Source: Rhodobacteraceae bacterium HLUCCA12
GTDB lineage: Bacteria; Pseudomonadota; Alphaproteobacteria; Rhodobacterales; Rhodobacteraceae
Length of the DNA: 54,532 nt
NCBI GenBank assembly: GCA_001314715.1
Contig: LJSV01000016.1
Coordinates: 1 to 54,532 of the forward strand
Direction of reading: 5' to 3'
Part shown: piece after piece, positions 27,804 through 35,576 of the stretch
How the letters are laid out: each line of letters starts with the position of its first letter
Position numbering within the stretch: the stretch's first letter is position 1
Program-made: the position numbers and the translations under genes
Notes under the pieces: model-generated
Databases searched by the model: none
What the model saw: the letters and a program-made list of their open reading frames with translations, nothing else
What the model was told of the DNA's origin: nothing

Positions 27804-29783
27804 CTAGACCGATACCAATGCCAGTGCCCGGATCGACGAGCCCGTTCCACCCGCAATCTTGAGCGGCGCGGCAATCAGGATCGCGCCCTTGGGCGGCAGC
27901 TGATCCAGGTTGGCAAGACTGGCCAGCCCAAAGCAATTGTCCCGATGCAAGGCCGTGTGCGCCGGAAACGGCGGGTTCAGCGATGCGGCCATCCCGGCAT
28001 CGGTGCCCACGCATTGCGTGCCCCATCCCACGATTCCGCGCCCCAGCAGGTAATCAATGCAATCGGGGCTCGGGCCGGGGCTGTGCGCGCCCTCGCCGTC
28101 AGGATCCTCGTTGAGAAACAGCGCCTCGTCATGGGCGCGCTGGTCCCAATCGGTGCGCATGACCACCCATTCGCCGGGATTGATCAGGCCATGCTCGGCC
28201 TCCCATGCCTTGACGTGCTCGGCCGTCAGCAGAAAATCGGGATTTTCGGCTGCCTCGCGTGTGCAATCGATCACGTTGACCGGGGCAACCACGCGGCGCA
28301 GGTCCAGCCGGTCGGTCGTGCCGTCGGGATGATCGCGCCCGGACAACCAGTGCCGCGGTGCATCGAAATGAGTGCCCGAATGTTCGCCCAGCTTGAGCCA
28401 GTTCCAGGCAAAGAACGGCCCATTGGAATCATATTCCGAGATCTTGTGAATCTCGATCTTGGGCGTGTTCCGGGCAAAGTCGGGCGGAAGGCGCAGGATC
28501 GGGGTATCCGGCCCGAGGGGGGCCGAACAATCAACCACCTGTACGGACCCTGACAAGAGTTGCGCGCCCAGGCTTTCCAGCAACGCTGACGAATCGCTAC
28601 TGCCCCCGACGGCGCGATCGTCGCGCCCGACAAACCGCCGCCGGCGACGGGCCAGAACCGCTTCGGCGGTATCGAACAAACCTTCGATCGCCTCGGCGCG
28701 GGTGACGACGCCGGGCGACAGACGGACAAGCGGGCCACGAAAATCGACCGAGAACCCCTCGACCCCCAGCGCCCCGACCAGCGCCGCGGCCTCGGCCGGG
28801 TCGGGCAGGCGCAAGATCGCTGTGCCGCCGCGCGCATCAGGATCACGCGGTGAATGCAGGGGCAGATCCAGCGCATCGGCACGCGCGACGATGCGCGACA
28901 GCAGCTGCCTGTTCCAGGCCTGCATCTCGCGATGGTCCTGCGTGGCGTGCCATTTCAGTGCCGGAACCGACGCCACCGCCGCCAGGGCCGAGGGCGTTCC
29001 ACCGTCAAAGCGGCGAATGTCCGGCGCATATTCGAACGCATCGAGATCCCACGAGAACGGGTTGTTTTGCGAAAACCATCCGCGCCCTTCGGGTTGAAGC
29101 GTGCCGATCAAGGGCTTGTCGATATAGAGGATCCCTGCCCCGGACGTACCGCACATCCATTTCAGGCTGGTGGACAGCACGAAATCGACCTTGGGGTTTT
29201 GCGCGTCGAACGGTATCAGCCCGGCCGCCTGCGTGATGTCCACGCCGATCAGGCTGCCCATCTCGCGCCCATGCGCCACCAAGGGCGCCAGATCCACCCG
29301 CGCCGAAGCCGTCGAGCTGACATAGGTCAGCAACGCCAGCGCCACGTCGCGGTCCCAGTGGGCGATGAAATCCTCGGTCTCGACCCATGGCTTGCCCGCA
29401 CTCAACGGCACGGTGTGCAGCGTGAAACCGATCTTGGGCGCCAGCCCGGCCAGCAGAAAATGCAGCGACGGAAAGCAATCGGCGGCCACCAGAACGCGCT
29501 TGCCGCGCAGCATCGATTCCGGCAACGATCGGATCAGGCGGTGCATCCCGTCGGTCACGCTTTCGCAGGTCGTTACCGTGCCTTTTGGCGCATTGATCAC
29601 GCGCCGCCACAGATCGATGAACTCCTGCCGGCGGCCCAGCACGTAGCCCCATTGCCCGTCATCGGGGGCAGACCAGGCGGCGGCATATTCGGCCATCGCC
29701 GCGGCCAACCCCTCTTCCTTGCCGGGATACATCCCGATGGAGTGATAGAGGAAATAGCCACCGTGGTTGGTATTGCTCAGCAT
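27804..29783 (-). CDS. kynureninase-like PLP enzyme fused to a cyclase/kynurenine formamidase-like domain
   Basis: A 659-aa two-domain enzyme. Residues 1 to about 385 are a fold-type I PLP enzyme close to kynureninase: GVDITQAAGLIPFD carries the PLP aspartate, Lys208 in STSLKWMCGTSGAGILYI is the expected Schiff-base lysine, and GRGWFSQNNPF with FDGGTPSALAAVASV matches kynureninase-specific parts. After an Arg-rich linker (380-410), residues 411-659 form a cyclase-family (PF04199) domain with the metal motif HSGTHFDAPRHW (His468 onward), as in bacterial kynurenine formamidase KynB. The two activities are consecutive in tryptophan degradation, so a bifunctional N-formylkynurenine-type enzyme is the simplest reading; a related substrate is possible because no tryptophan dioxygenase is nearby. 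The frame is continuous. ATG 29783 follows AAGGA; the gene lies 14 bp after the TRAP permease gene. Confidence 0.85.
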   Translation of the reverse strand: MLSNTNHGGYFLYHSIGMYPGKEEGLAAAMAEYAAAWSAPDDGQWGYVLGRRQEFIDLWRRVINAPKGTVTTCESVTDGMHRLIRSLPESMLRGKRVLVAADCFPSLHFLLAGLAPKIGFTLHTVPLSAGKPWVETEDFIAHWDRDVALALLTYVSSTASARVDLAPLVAHGREMGSLIGVDITQAAGLIPFDAQNPKVDFVLSTSLKWMCGTSGAGILYIDKPLIGTLQPEGRGWFSQNNPFSWDLDAFEYAPDIRRFDGGTPSALAAVASVPALKWHATQDHREMQAWNRQLLSRIVARADALDLPLHSPRDPDARGGTAILRLPDPAEAAALVGALGVEGFSVDFRGPLVRLSPGVVTRAEAIEGLFDTAEAVLARRRRRFVGRDDRAVGGSSDSSALLESLGAQLLSGSVQVVDCSAPLGPDTPILRLPPDFARNTPKIEIHKISEYDSNGPFFAWNWLKLGEHSGTHFDAPRHWLSGRDHPDGTTDRLDLRRVVAPVNVIDCTREAAENPDFLLTAEHVKAWEAEHGLINPGEWVVMRTDWDQRAHDEALFLNEDPDGEGAHSPGPSPDCIDYLLGRGIVGWGTQCVGTDAGMAASLNPPFPAHTALHRDNCFGLASLANLDQLPPKGAILIAAPLKIAGGTGSSIRALALVSV

Positions 29784-29797
29784 TGCAGATCCTTGGC

Positions 29798-31090
29798 TCA
29801 GAAACCCAGCGCGGCGGGCAGCCACAGGCTGAAGCCCGGCACCGCCGCGATCAGGAACAGCCCCGCCAGGTTCACCAGCAGGAAGGGAAGGGTGGCGCGG
29901 ATCAGCGGCACAAGCCCGCAGCCCGCGATCCGTTCAGCCGCGAAGAGGCACACGCCCAAGGGCGGTGTCAGCAGGCCGATGTTGAGGTTCAAAATGGCGA
30001 TCACGCCGAAATGCAGCGGGTCGATCCCCGCCTGCACCGCCGCCGCCGACAAAAGCGGGCCGAACAGGATGATGACCGTCGTGGGGTCGATGAACATGCC
30101 AAGCACCAGCAGCACGGCATTGAACACCAGCAACGTGCCCAGATAGCCCAGCTCCCAACCACCGACATAGCCGCCGACCATGCGCGGGACGTTTTCCATT
30201 CCCATCACCCAGGAAAACGCCGCACCGCAGCCGACAATGATCAGGAGCTGGCCCGAAAACAGGGCCGAACGCTGGAATACGCCGCTCAGATCACGCAAGC
30301 TCACCGAACGATAAACCACGATCGACACGACCAGCGCATAGGCCGCCGCCACGCCGCCGGCTTCGGTCGGGGTCATCATGCCCCCCAGAAGGCCGGCCAG
30401 AATGATCACCGGGATCATCAGCGGCACCAGCGCCGCCCCCGTCGCGCGAACGACCACGGGCGCCGAGCGGTCCATCTCGATACGCGGATAATGGTGGATA
30501 CGCGCCTGCACCGCGACCAGCCCCATCTGCACCGCGCCGATCACGAGCCCCGGTATCAATGTCGCCGCCATCAGCGCGCCGATCGACAGCCCGGTCATCG
30601 ACCCATAGATCACCGCCACCAGCGACGGCGGCACCATCGGCCCGATGATCGACGACGAGGCGGTGACGGCCGCCGCATAGGCGGACGTGTAGCCCTGTTG
30701 CACCATCGCCGGAATGAACACACGCCCAAGCGCGGCAATGTCGCCAAGCGCCACCCCGGTGATCCCCGAAAACAGGATCGAGGCACCGATATTGACCTGC
30801 GCCAACCCGCCGCGCATCCATCCGAACAGGACATTGGCGAAATGGATCAGCCGATCGGTGATGCGCCCTGCGTTGATCAGCTCGCCCGCCAGGATAAACA
30901 GCGGAATCGACATCAGCACGAACGAGTCCATTCCCTGATAGACCCGCTCGGCCGCAATGGGCAGAAAACGCCAGTTGTCGCCATAGACGATCCAGACCAG
31001 CATCGACGCGATCATCGACCAGGCGACCGGCAGTCCGATCAGCAGCAGCCCCAGAAAGGCCCCCAGCAGCACCACAAGCGTTTCGGTCAT
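29798..31090 (-). CDS. TRAP transporter large permease (DctM), cluster B
   Basis: A 430-aa inner-membrane protein with about twelve helices, the ion-coupled transport subunit of a TRAP importer. It shows the DctM pattern LVLLGAFLGLLLIGLPVAWS at the N-terminus, PLFILAGELINAGRITDRLI and MVPPSLVAVIYG. It overlaps the small-permease gene by ATGA (31087-31090). The upstream binding protein and small permease complete the system; the downstream kynureninase-cyclase gene suggests the imported compound is its substrate. Confidence 0.94.
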   Translation of the reverse strand: MTETLVVLLGAFLGLLLIGLPVAWSMIASMLVWIVYGDNWRFLPIAAERVYQGMDSFVLMSIPLFILAGELINAGRITDRLIHFANVLFGWMRGGLAQVNIGASILFSGITGVALGDIAALGRVFIPAMVQQGYTSAYAAAVTASSSIIGPMVPPSLVAVIYGSMTGLSIGALMAATLIPGLVIGAVQMGLVAVQARIHHYPRIEMDRSAPVVVRATGAALVPLMIPVIILAGLLGGMMTPTEAGGVAAAYALVVSIVVYRSVSLRDLSGVFQRSALFSGQLLIIVGCGAAFSWVMGMENVPRMVGGYVGGWELGYLGTLLVFNAVLLVLGMFIDPTTVIILFGPLLSAAAVQAGIDPLHFGVIAILNLNIGLLTPPLGVCLFAAERIAGCGLVPLIRATLPFLLVNLAGLFLIAAVPGFSLWLPAALGF

Positions 31091-31569
31091 GTCAGGCGGT
31101 CCCGCAGGAAAAGCCGGGCCAGCGCGAACAGGCTGGCAAGCGCAAAGGCGATGGGAACGGCGGCATAGGGCCAGGCCAGACTGATCCGCAGCCCCTCACT
31201 GCGTTGGGCGGCGGCGAATTCGACCATGTCCAGACCCTGCCAGAACAGCACCAGAAACACGCCCAGCGCCACCGTATCCAGTACGAACTCAAGCATTCGG
31301 CCGAGCGGACGCACGAGAACGTACAGCATCACCGGAAGCAGGTCGATCCGGATGTGACTGCCCTCGCGCACCGCAACCGCCGTCGCCAGAAGCGCCATCC
31401 AGATCATGGCATATCGTGCCACTTCCTCGTTAAAGACGGGCACGCCGCCGCCGGTATAGCGCAGGATCACCTGCGCCACGACCAGCGCGAACATGCCGAC
31501 AAGGCACAGGGCCGCGGCAATGCGCAGCCCCGCCTCGATCGCGCGGATCAGTCCGACCAGCGCAGCCAC
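31087..31569 (-). CDS. TRAP transporter small permease (DctQ), cluster B
   Basis: A 160-aa, four-helix inner-membrane protein. The family pattern appears as VAQVILRYTGGGVPVFNEEVARYAMIW in parts (VILRY, NEEVARY) and the conserved GSHIRIDLLP loop. The start is GTG 31569, one base after the binding-protein stop. It pairs with DctM 29798-31090 and shares an ATGA overlap with it. It has no function outside the transporter. Confidence 0.92.
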   Translation of the reverse strand: MAALVGLIRAIEAGLRIAAALCLVGMFALVVAQVILRYTGGGVPVFNEEVARYAMIWMALLATAVAVREGSHIRIDLLPVMLYVLVRPLGRMLEFVLDTVALGVFLVLFWQGLDMVEFAAAQRSEGLRISLAWPYAAVPIAFALASLFALARLFLRDRLT

Positions 31570-31570
31570 G

Positions 31571-32572
31571 TCAGCGTGCGGCCTCGACCGCGTCGATGGC
31601 GTCGTCGATCAGGTCGGGCGTGTCGACATTCTCGCGCAGCCAGTCGATCGCCACGGGTTGCATCACCTCGCGGAAGGCGTCGCGCTGTTCGTCGGACAGC
31701 TCGACCACGCTCACCCCTTCCTCGCGTGCGAAGTCGATGGCTGACGCCTCGACCGCGCGCGAGGTTTCGCGGTTGAACTCGATCGCGGCGTCGGCGGCGT
31801 CCAGGATGACTTGCTGATCCTCTTCGCTCAACCCTTCGAAAAACGCATCAGAGATCCCCAGCGGCCCGAACGCATAGGTATGGCCCGACAGGATCAGATG
31901 GCTTTGAACCTCATAGAGGTTGATCATGTTGAAGACCGAGATCGAATTGTCCTGCCCGTCAACGACCCCGGTGCGCAGCGCCGTGTAAAGCTCGCCGAAC
32001 GCGACCGGGCTGGCGGATGCGCCCATTTCTTCGACCGGAATGGTAGCCAGCGGACCCAGCACGCGCAGTTTCAGGCCCTCCATGTCCTCGGGCGTCTCGA
32101 TCGCGCTGTTGGCGCTGAAATGCTTGAACCCGCCCGATTCCCACCAGCCCAGGACGCGGATGCCGGTATTCTCGCGGATGTCCTCGGCCAGCGACTGGCC
32201 GAACGGGCCGTCCAGAACGGCCCATGCCGTCTCTTCGTCAGGAAAGAGATAGGGCATGTTCAGAATCTGGATGTCGGGATGGATCGACGCGTAGTTGCCG
32301 TCGGCCGCATCGGTCATTTCAAGGATGCCGCGGCGCATCTGGCCCAGGCGGTCGTTCGGATTGCCCAAGGCCCCGCCATAGACCAGATCGACCGTCATGT
32401 CCGAGTTTGCTTCGACATGCTCGGCGAACGTCCGATACATGCCGTTGACGAAATCAAAGCCCTCGACATTCTCGGGCAGCGACAGGCCGACGGTGATCTC
32501 TTGTGCCTGGGCGGGCAAGGCAAGGCCGAAAGCCAGCGCCAGCGCGGTGAGGGATTTGGGGAAACGGGTCAT
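31571..32572 (-). CDS. TRAP transporter periplasmic binding protein (DctP), cluster B
   Basis: A 333-aa secreted protein: signal peptide to about residue 23 (ALALAFGLALPAQA), then a DctP-type fold with MPYLFPDEETAWAVLDG, the carboxylate-binding Arg in LKLRVLGP and GVVDGQDNSISVF. These proteins usually bind organic acids through that arginine. AGGAGG precedes ATG 32572. Unlike the other binding-protein genes here, it is followed immediately by the small permease without a hairpin. Confidence 0.93.
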   Translation of the reverse strand: MTRFPKSLTALALAFGLALPAQAQEITVGLSLPENVEGFDFVNGMYRTFAEHVEANSDMTVDLVYGGALGNPNDRLGQMRRGILEMTDAADGNYASIHPDIQILNMPYLFPDEETAWAVLDGPFGQSLAEDIRENTGIRVLGWWESGGFKHFSANSAIETPEDMEGLKLRVLGPLATIPVEEMGASASPVAFGELYTALRTGVVDGQDNSISVFNMINLYEVQSHLILSGHTYAFGPLGISDAFFEGLSEEDQQVILDAADAAIEFNRETSRAVEASAIDFAREEGVSVVELSDEQRDAFREVMQPVAIDWLRENVDTPDLIDDAIDAVEAAR

Positions 32573-32593
32573 GTGTGCCTCCTTGTTGAGGGG

Positions 32594-33268
32594 TCAGCGG
32601 GTATAGGCGCGCTGGCTGCGCACCTCCAGCCAGTTGGTTAGCCGCACAAGCGGCCAGAGAATGGCGATATAGATCAGCGCCGCACCGATCAGCGGTGTGG
32701 GATTGGCAAAGAGTGCCTGCGCGTCCGTCGCCTGCTTGAGCAGATCCGACGAGGCAACGACCGACGCCAGCGCGGTATCCTTCATCACCAGCACGCAGTT
32801 CGATGCCTGCGGCGGAATGACGATGCGCACCGCCTGCGGCAGGATCACCTTGCGCATGGACAGCCAGAAGCCCATGCCCAGCGCATCGGCGGCCTCGAAC
32901 TGACCCTTGGGAATCGCCTGTATGCCGGCGCGCACCACTTCAGCGGTAAAGGCAGCCAGAACCATCACCAGCGCGGATGCCGCCGCCGTGAAGGACGACA
33001 TCGTGATCCCGCCGAACGGTAGCGCATAATAGATCAGAATCAGAAGAACCAGAACCGGAATCGCGCGGATCAGGTCGATATAGAGGATTGCCAGCAGGCG
33101 CAGGGGCTTGGGGCCATAGAGTCTGATGATACAGATCAGGACCCCCAGCACGGTGCCCAGCACGATCGCGGTGGCGCCCAGCGCCAGCGTGTACCACAGC
33201 CCTTGCAAAAGCATGGGAAACGCCCGCGAGAGGACGCTCATGTTGAAAAAGATGTCGATCGGGTTCAT
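32594..33268 (-). CDS. polar amino-acid ABC permease (HisM/ArtQ type)
   Basis: A 224-aa inner-membrane permease with about five helices. The family start LLQGLWYTLALGATAIVLG, the RAIPVLVLLILIYY segment and the EAA loop FEAADALGMGFWLSMRKVILPQA identify it as a polar amino-acid uptake permease. It is preceded by its binding protein (33330-34136), with a GC hairpin between. No ATP-binding subunit is encoded in this operon, so the importer must borrow an ATPase from elsewhere or be non-functional alone. It is 21 bp upstream of the TRAP genes. Confidence 0.9.
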   Translation of the reverse strand: MNPIDIFFNMSVLSRAFPMLLQGLWYTLALGATAIVLGTVLGVLICIIRLYGPKPLRLLAILYIDLIRAIPVLVLLILIYYALPFGGITMSSFTAAASALVMVLAAFTAEVVRAGIQAIPKGQFEAADALGMGFWLSMRKVILPQAVRIVIPPQASNCVLVMKDTALASVVASSDLLKQATDAQALFANPTPLIGAALIYIAILWPLVRLTNWLEVRSQRAYTR

Positions 33269-33299
33269 CGGGGCTCCGATGCCTGGTGCGGGGTGGAAC

Positions 33300-33317
33300 G
33301 GGGGGTGCAGGCCCCCC
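33300..33317. other. intercistronic GC hairpin after the amino-acid binding protein gene
   Basis: GGGGGG and CCCCCC form a 6-bp perfect stem around a 6-base loop, in the 61-bp gap between the amino-acid binding protein stop (33330) and the permease start (33268). It may stabilise the upstream message or reduce read-through. It is weaker than those at 23398, 40853 and 50180. Confidence 0.5.
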
Positions 33318-33329
33318 GCGCGCCCTGTG

Positions 33330-34136
33330 TCAGTAGTTGCCCGGTGTCGGGATGGGCATCGGCGTCACGGTCAGGCCATCGTCCGACGGCGGCGCGCCCA
33401 GCCACCGCTCATAGAGTTCGGCCATGGTGCCATCGCGCTTCATTTCGCTGATGATCTCGTTCACCTCTTCCAGGATCGGCGAGTCCTTGGGGAGCATCAT
33501 GGCAAACCGTTCGCCGGTGACGATTTCGTGGCTGACCTCCAGCCCGTCCATCTGCGTGAAGGCATAGCGCAGCCCGACCACGTCGTTGACCACCGCATCG
33601 ACACGGCCCGCCATCAGGTCGGTCAACATGTTGGAGGTGGTGTCATAGGTGTTGTTCGATTCGAACCCGATCTCGTCGGCGCGTTCGTTCATCCAGCGTT
33701 CGGGGAACGAGGTTGCGATCGTTCCGATCTCGCGGCCGCGCAGGTCTTCGAGGCTGCGGATGTCGCTGCCCTCGCGCACGCCGATGCCCATGGCCCCCTC
33801 GACATAGGGTTGGGTGAAGCTTTGCGATTCCAGCCGCTCGTCGGTAATGGTCAGCGACGAAATCACCATGTCCACCCGGCCCGAGGCGGTGGCCACGAAC
33901 AGGGCCCGGAAATCATAGCCTTCGATCTCGGCGGTGGTGCCCATCCGATCGGCGATCTCGTTGACGATATCCACTTCGAAGCCGACGAACTCGCCGTCTT
34001 CGTTACGGTTCTGCCAAGGCGGGTTCGCCGGATATGCGCCCACGCGCAAGGTGTCCTGCGCCAGTGCCGGAAGCGCGGAAAGGCCCAGAGCAAGGGCGGC
34101 TGCGGCCCCGACGAGGGTTCTGCGAGTCAGTGTCAT
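33330..34136 (-). CDS. polar amino-acid ABC substrate-binding protein
   Basis: A 268-aa periplasmic binding protein of family 3 (amino acids). A twin-arginine-containing signal region (LTRRTLVGAAAALALGLSALPALA) precedes the mature start QDTLRVGAYPANPPW. Family motifs include GEFVGFEVDIVNEIADRMG, VDMVISSLTITDERLESQSFTQPY and FVATASG. ATG 34136 follows GGGAGAAAGAG. The aspartate/arginine pocket residues of amino-acid binders seem conserved, so an amino acid or amino-acid-like ligand (kynurenine-like would fit the operon) is inferred. Confidence 0.9.
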   Translation of the reverse strand: MTLTRRTLVGAAAALALGLSALPALAQDTLRVGAYPANPPWQNRNEDGEFVGFEVDIVNEIADRMGTTAEIEGYDFRALFVATASGRVDMVISSLTITDERLESQSFTQPYVEGAMGIGVREGSDIRSLEDLRGREIGTIATSFPERWMNERADEIGFESNNTYDTTSNMLTDLMAGRVDAVVNDVVGLRYAFTQMDGLEVSHEIVTGERFAMMLPKDSPILEEVNEIISEMKRDGTMAELYERWLGAPPSDDGLTVTPMPIPTPGNY

Positions 34137-34158
34137 GGTCTCTTTCTCCCTGAGATGG

Positions 34159-34935
34159 TCAAGCAAGTTGCGCCGCTTTCGCGGCGAGGTCGGTAATCAG
34201 CATGTGTCCCGGCGCATGGGTGATTGCCAGGTCCGGGGCGGCATGGGCGATCGCGCGTTCAAGCGAGACGCCACAGGCCCAGAAGACCGGAACTTCGCCC
34301 GGCGCGATGTCGCATAACCCGATCCCGTCGATCGGGCGCGACAGATCCACGCCGATACGCGCCGGATCGCCAACATGCACCGGTGCCCCATGCGCCATCG
34401 GATGCGCCTGCGTGATCGCGCGGGCCATGTTGACCTGATCTTCGCGCACGGCCCGCATCGAGACCACCAGATTGCCGCCGAACGGCCCCGCCGACGTCAT
34501 CGGAATGCTGGTGTCAAAGGCCGAACAGGTCGCGCCGGGCGCATGGCAGCGCAGCGCCACCCCCGCCGCCACCAGATCGGCCTCGAAGGTCAGCGAACAG
34601 CCGATGGCAAAAGGCACGAAATCGTCACGCCACAGCGCGGTGACGTCGGTCGGGGTATCAACGGTCATGCCGTTGCGAAACACACGATAGCGCGGAAGAT
34701 CGCTGCGCAGGTCGATGTCTTCGCCCAGTTTCGGCAGTGACGGATCGCCCGGATTCCCGCGCGCCAGCAGCGGAAAAGGGGCCGGATTGGCGCGCAAGAA
34801 AGCCTCGAACGCATCGGCAAGGCTGGCAGGGATAATCGCCAGATTGGCCTGCACAAGCCCCGGCGCCATCGAACCCGTGGGCCCGTTCAGACGCCCCGCG
34901 CGCGCCTCCAGTCGCATGGACCGCCCCGCGCTCAT
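34159..34935 (-). CDS. DUF1445 putative hydro-lyase (D-glutamate cyclase-like)
   Basis: A 258-aa cytoplasmic protein of the DUF1445/PF07286 family. Recognisable parts are GLVQANLAIIP, the LPRYRVFRNGM strand, FVPFAIGCSLTFE and a C-terminal HAPGHMLITDL. Family members are labelled putative hydro-lyase; mammalian D-glutamate cyclase is a distant relative. The reaction here is not established. It overlaps the SRPBCC-like gene upstream by ATGA and lies 22 bp before the amino-acid binding protein gene, so it belongs to the cluster B operon. Confidence 0.85.
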   Translation of the reverse strand: MSAGRSMRLEARAGRLNGPTGSMAPGLVQANLAIIPASLADAFEAFLRANPAPFPLLARGNPGDPSLPKLGEDIDLRSDLPRYRVFRNGMTVDTPTDVTALWRDDFVPFAIGCSLTFEADLVAAGVALRCHAPGATCSAFDTSIPMTSAGPFGGNLVVSMRAVREDQVNMARAITQAHPMAHGAPVHVGDPARIGVDLSRPIDGIGLCDIAPGEVPVFWACGVSLERAIAHAAPDLAITHAPGHMLITDLAAKAAQLA

Positions 34936-35393
34936 GCCCGCCCCCTCGCCGCCGCCCAGGCGGATTCGAGTTGCGACTTGATCAGCAGAATTTCGGCCTC
35001 GTGCGACACGCAGGTGCGCGCCCAGGTGTCCTCGGCCGCATCATTCGCGCGCAGGGCATGCATGGTGACAAGGCAGGCGCCGGAGTCGAACCCCAGCCCG
35101 GCACCGTCCGTGATGCGAATGAAGATGCGCGGCTTGCGGCTTTGCGCAGTGCCGACATGGAAATCGATCAAGCCCTGATCCGGATGCGGGCGGATTTCGA
35201 CATGCGCGCTGGACCCGTCGAACAGTGATTGCCCGCGAAAGACGCCGTCCGCGACCGCCTGCAACCCCATCGACCCCAGCGCCCAGCCGCCGACGAAGCC
35301 GGCATTTGCCAGCTTTTCGAAGGCAAAATTTGCCGGCACGGCCACGCGGGCGGCAGCCTGATGGGCGACAAGCGATGAAGGGGTCTGTGTCAT
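34932..35393 (-). CDS. SRPBCC/START-like protein, first gene of cluster B operon
   Basis: A 153-aa protein without signal peptide or membrane helix. The order of strands (VAVPANFAFEKLANAGFVGGW; SSAHVEIRPHPDQGLIDFHVG; RIFIRITDGAG) suggests an SRPBCC/START-like ligand-binding fold, but I do not recognise a specific family, so the function is open. ATG 35393 overlaps the stop of a six-codon leader ORF by ATGA. It overlaps the DUF1445 gene by ATGA as well. It is divergent from the GntR-FCD regulator across the operator palindrome at 35434-35445. Confidence 0.7.
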   Translation of the reverse strand: MTQTPSSLVAHQAAARVAVPANFAFEKLANAGFVGGWALGSMGLQAVADGVFRGQSLFDGSSAHVEIRPHPDQGLIDFHVGTAQSRKPRIFIRITDGAGLGFDSGACLVTMHALRANDAAEDTWARTCVSHEAEILLIKSQLESAWAAARGRA

Positions 35394-35410
35394 GACGGGT
35401 CGAATCGCAT
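35390..35410 (-). CDS. six-codon leader ORF overlapping the operon start
   Basis: ATG 35410 is positioned six bases after a strong GGAGGG (35417-35422) and reads MRFDPS before a TGA that overlaps the ATG of the next gene (ATGA, 35390-35393). The next gene's own ATG is 23 bases from that ribosome-binding site and has none of its own. The leader therefore probably supplies ribosomes to the first operon gene by translational coupling. Alternatively it marks a start-region frameshift. Confidence 0.4.
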   Translation of the reverse strand: MRFDPS

Positions 35411-35433
35411 ATTGTTCCCTCCAAGGGTGACAA

Positions 35434-35445
35434 ATCGTATACGAT
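35434..35445. promoter_or_regulatory. GntR-FCD operator palindrome (operon side)
   Basis: ATCGTATACGAT is a perfect 12-bp palindrome centred on GTATAC (35437-35442), 41 bp upstream of the operon's first gene. GTATAC-centred palindromes are the usual targets of FCD-type GntR regulators, and that regulator is divergently encoded here. A second GTATAC copy lies at 35533-35538. Confidence 0.65.
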
Positions 35446-35530
35446 AATCAAGCGATTTTTTTCAGGCTTAAAGCATTTCCGGCACGAATGCGCCGGAATT
35501 CGGCTTCCGTCCATTGTTCTTGATCAAAAT

Positions 35531-35541
35531 TCGTATACTGA
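35531..35541 (+). promoter_or_regulatory. second GTATAC site overlapping the GntR gene promoter
   Basis: TCGTATACTGA repeats the core of the palindrome at 35434-35445. It includes TATACT (35534-35539), a good -10 hexamer, 38 bp before the GTG start of the regulator gene. Binding here would block the regulator's own promoter, implying autorepression. No convincing -35 box was found. Confidence 0.5.
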
Positions 35542-35576
35542 TACCTTGGAGATATTGCAGCACAGAGCCGGAACCC

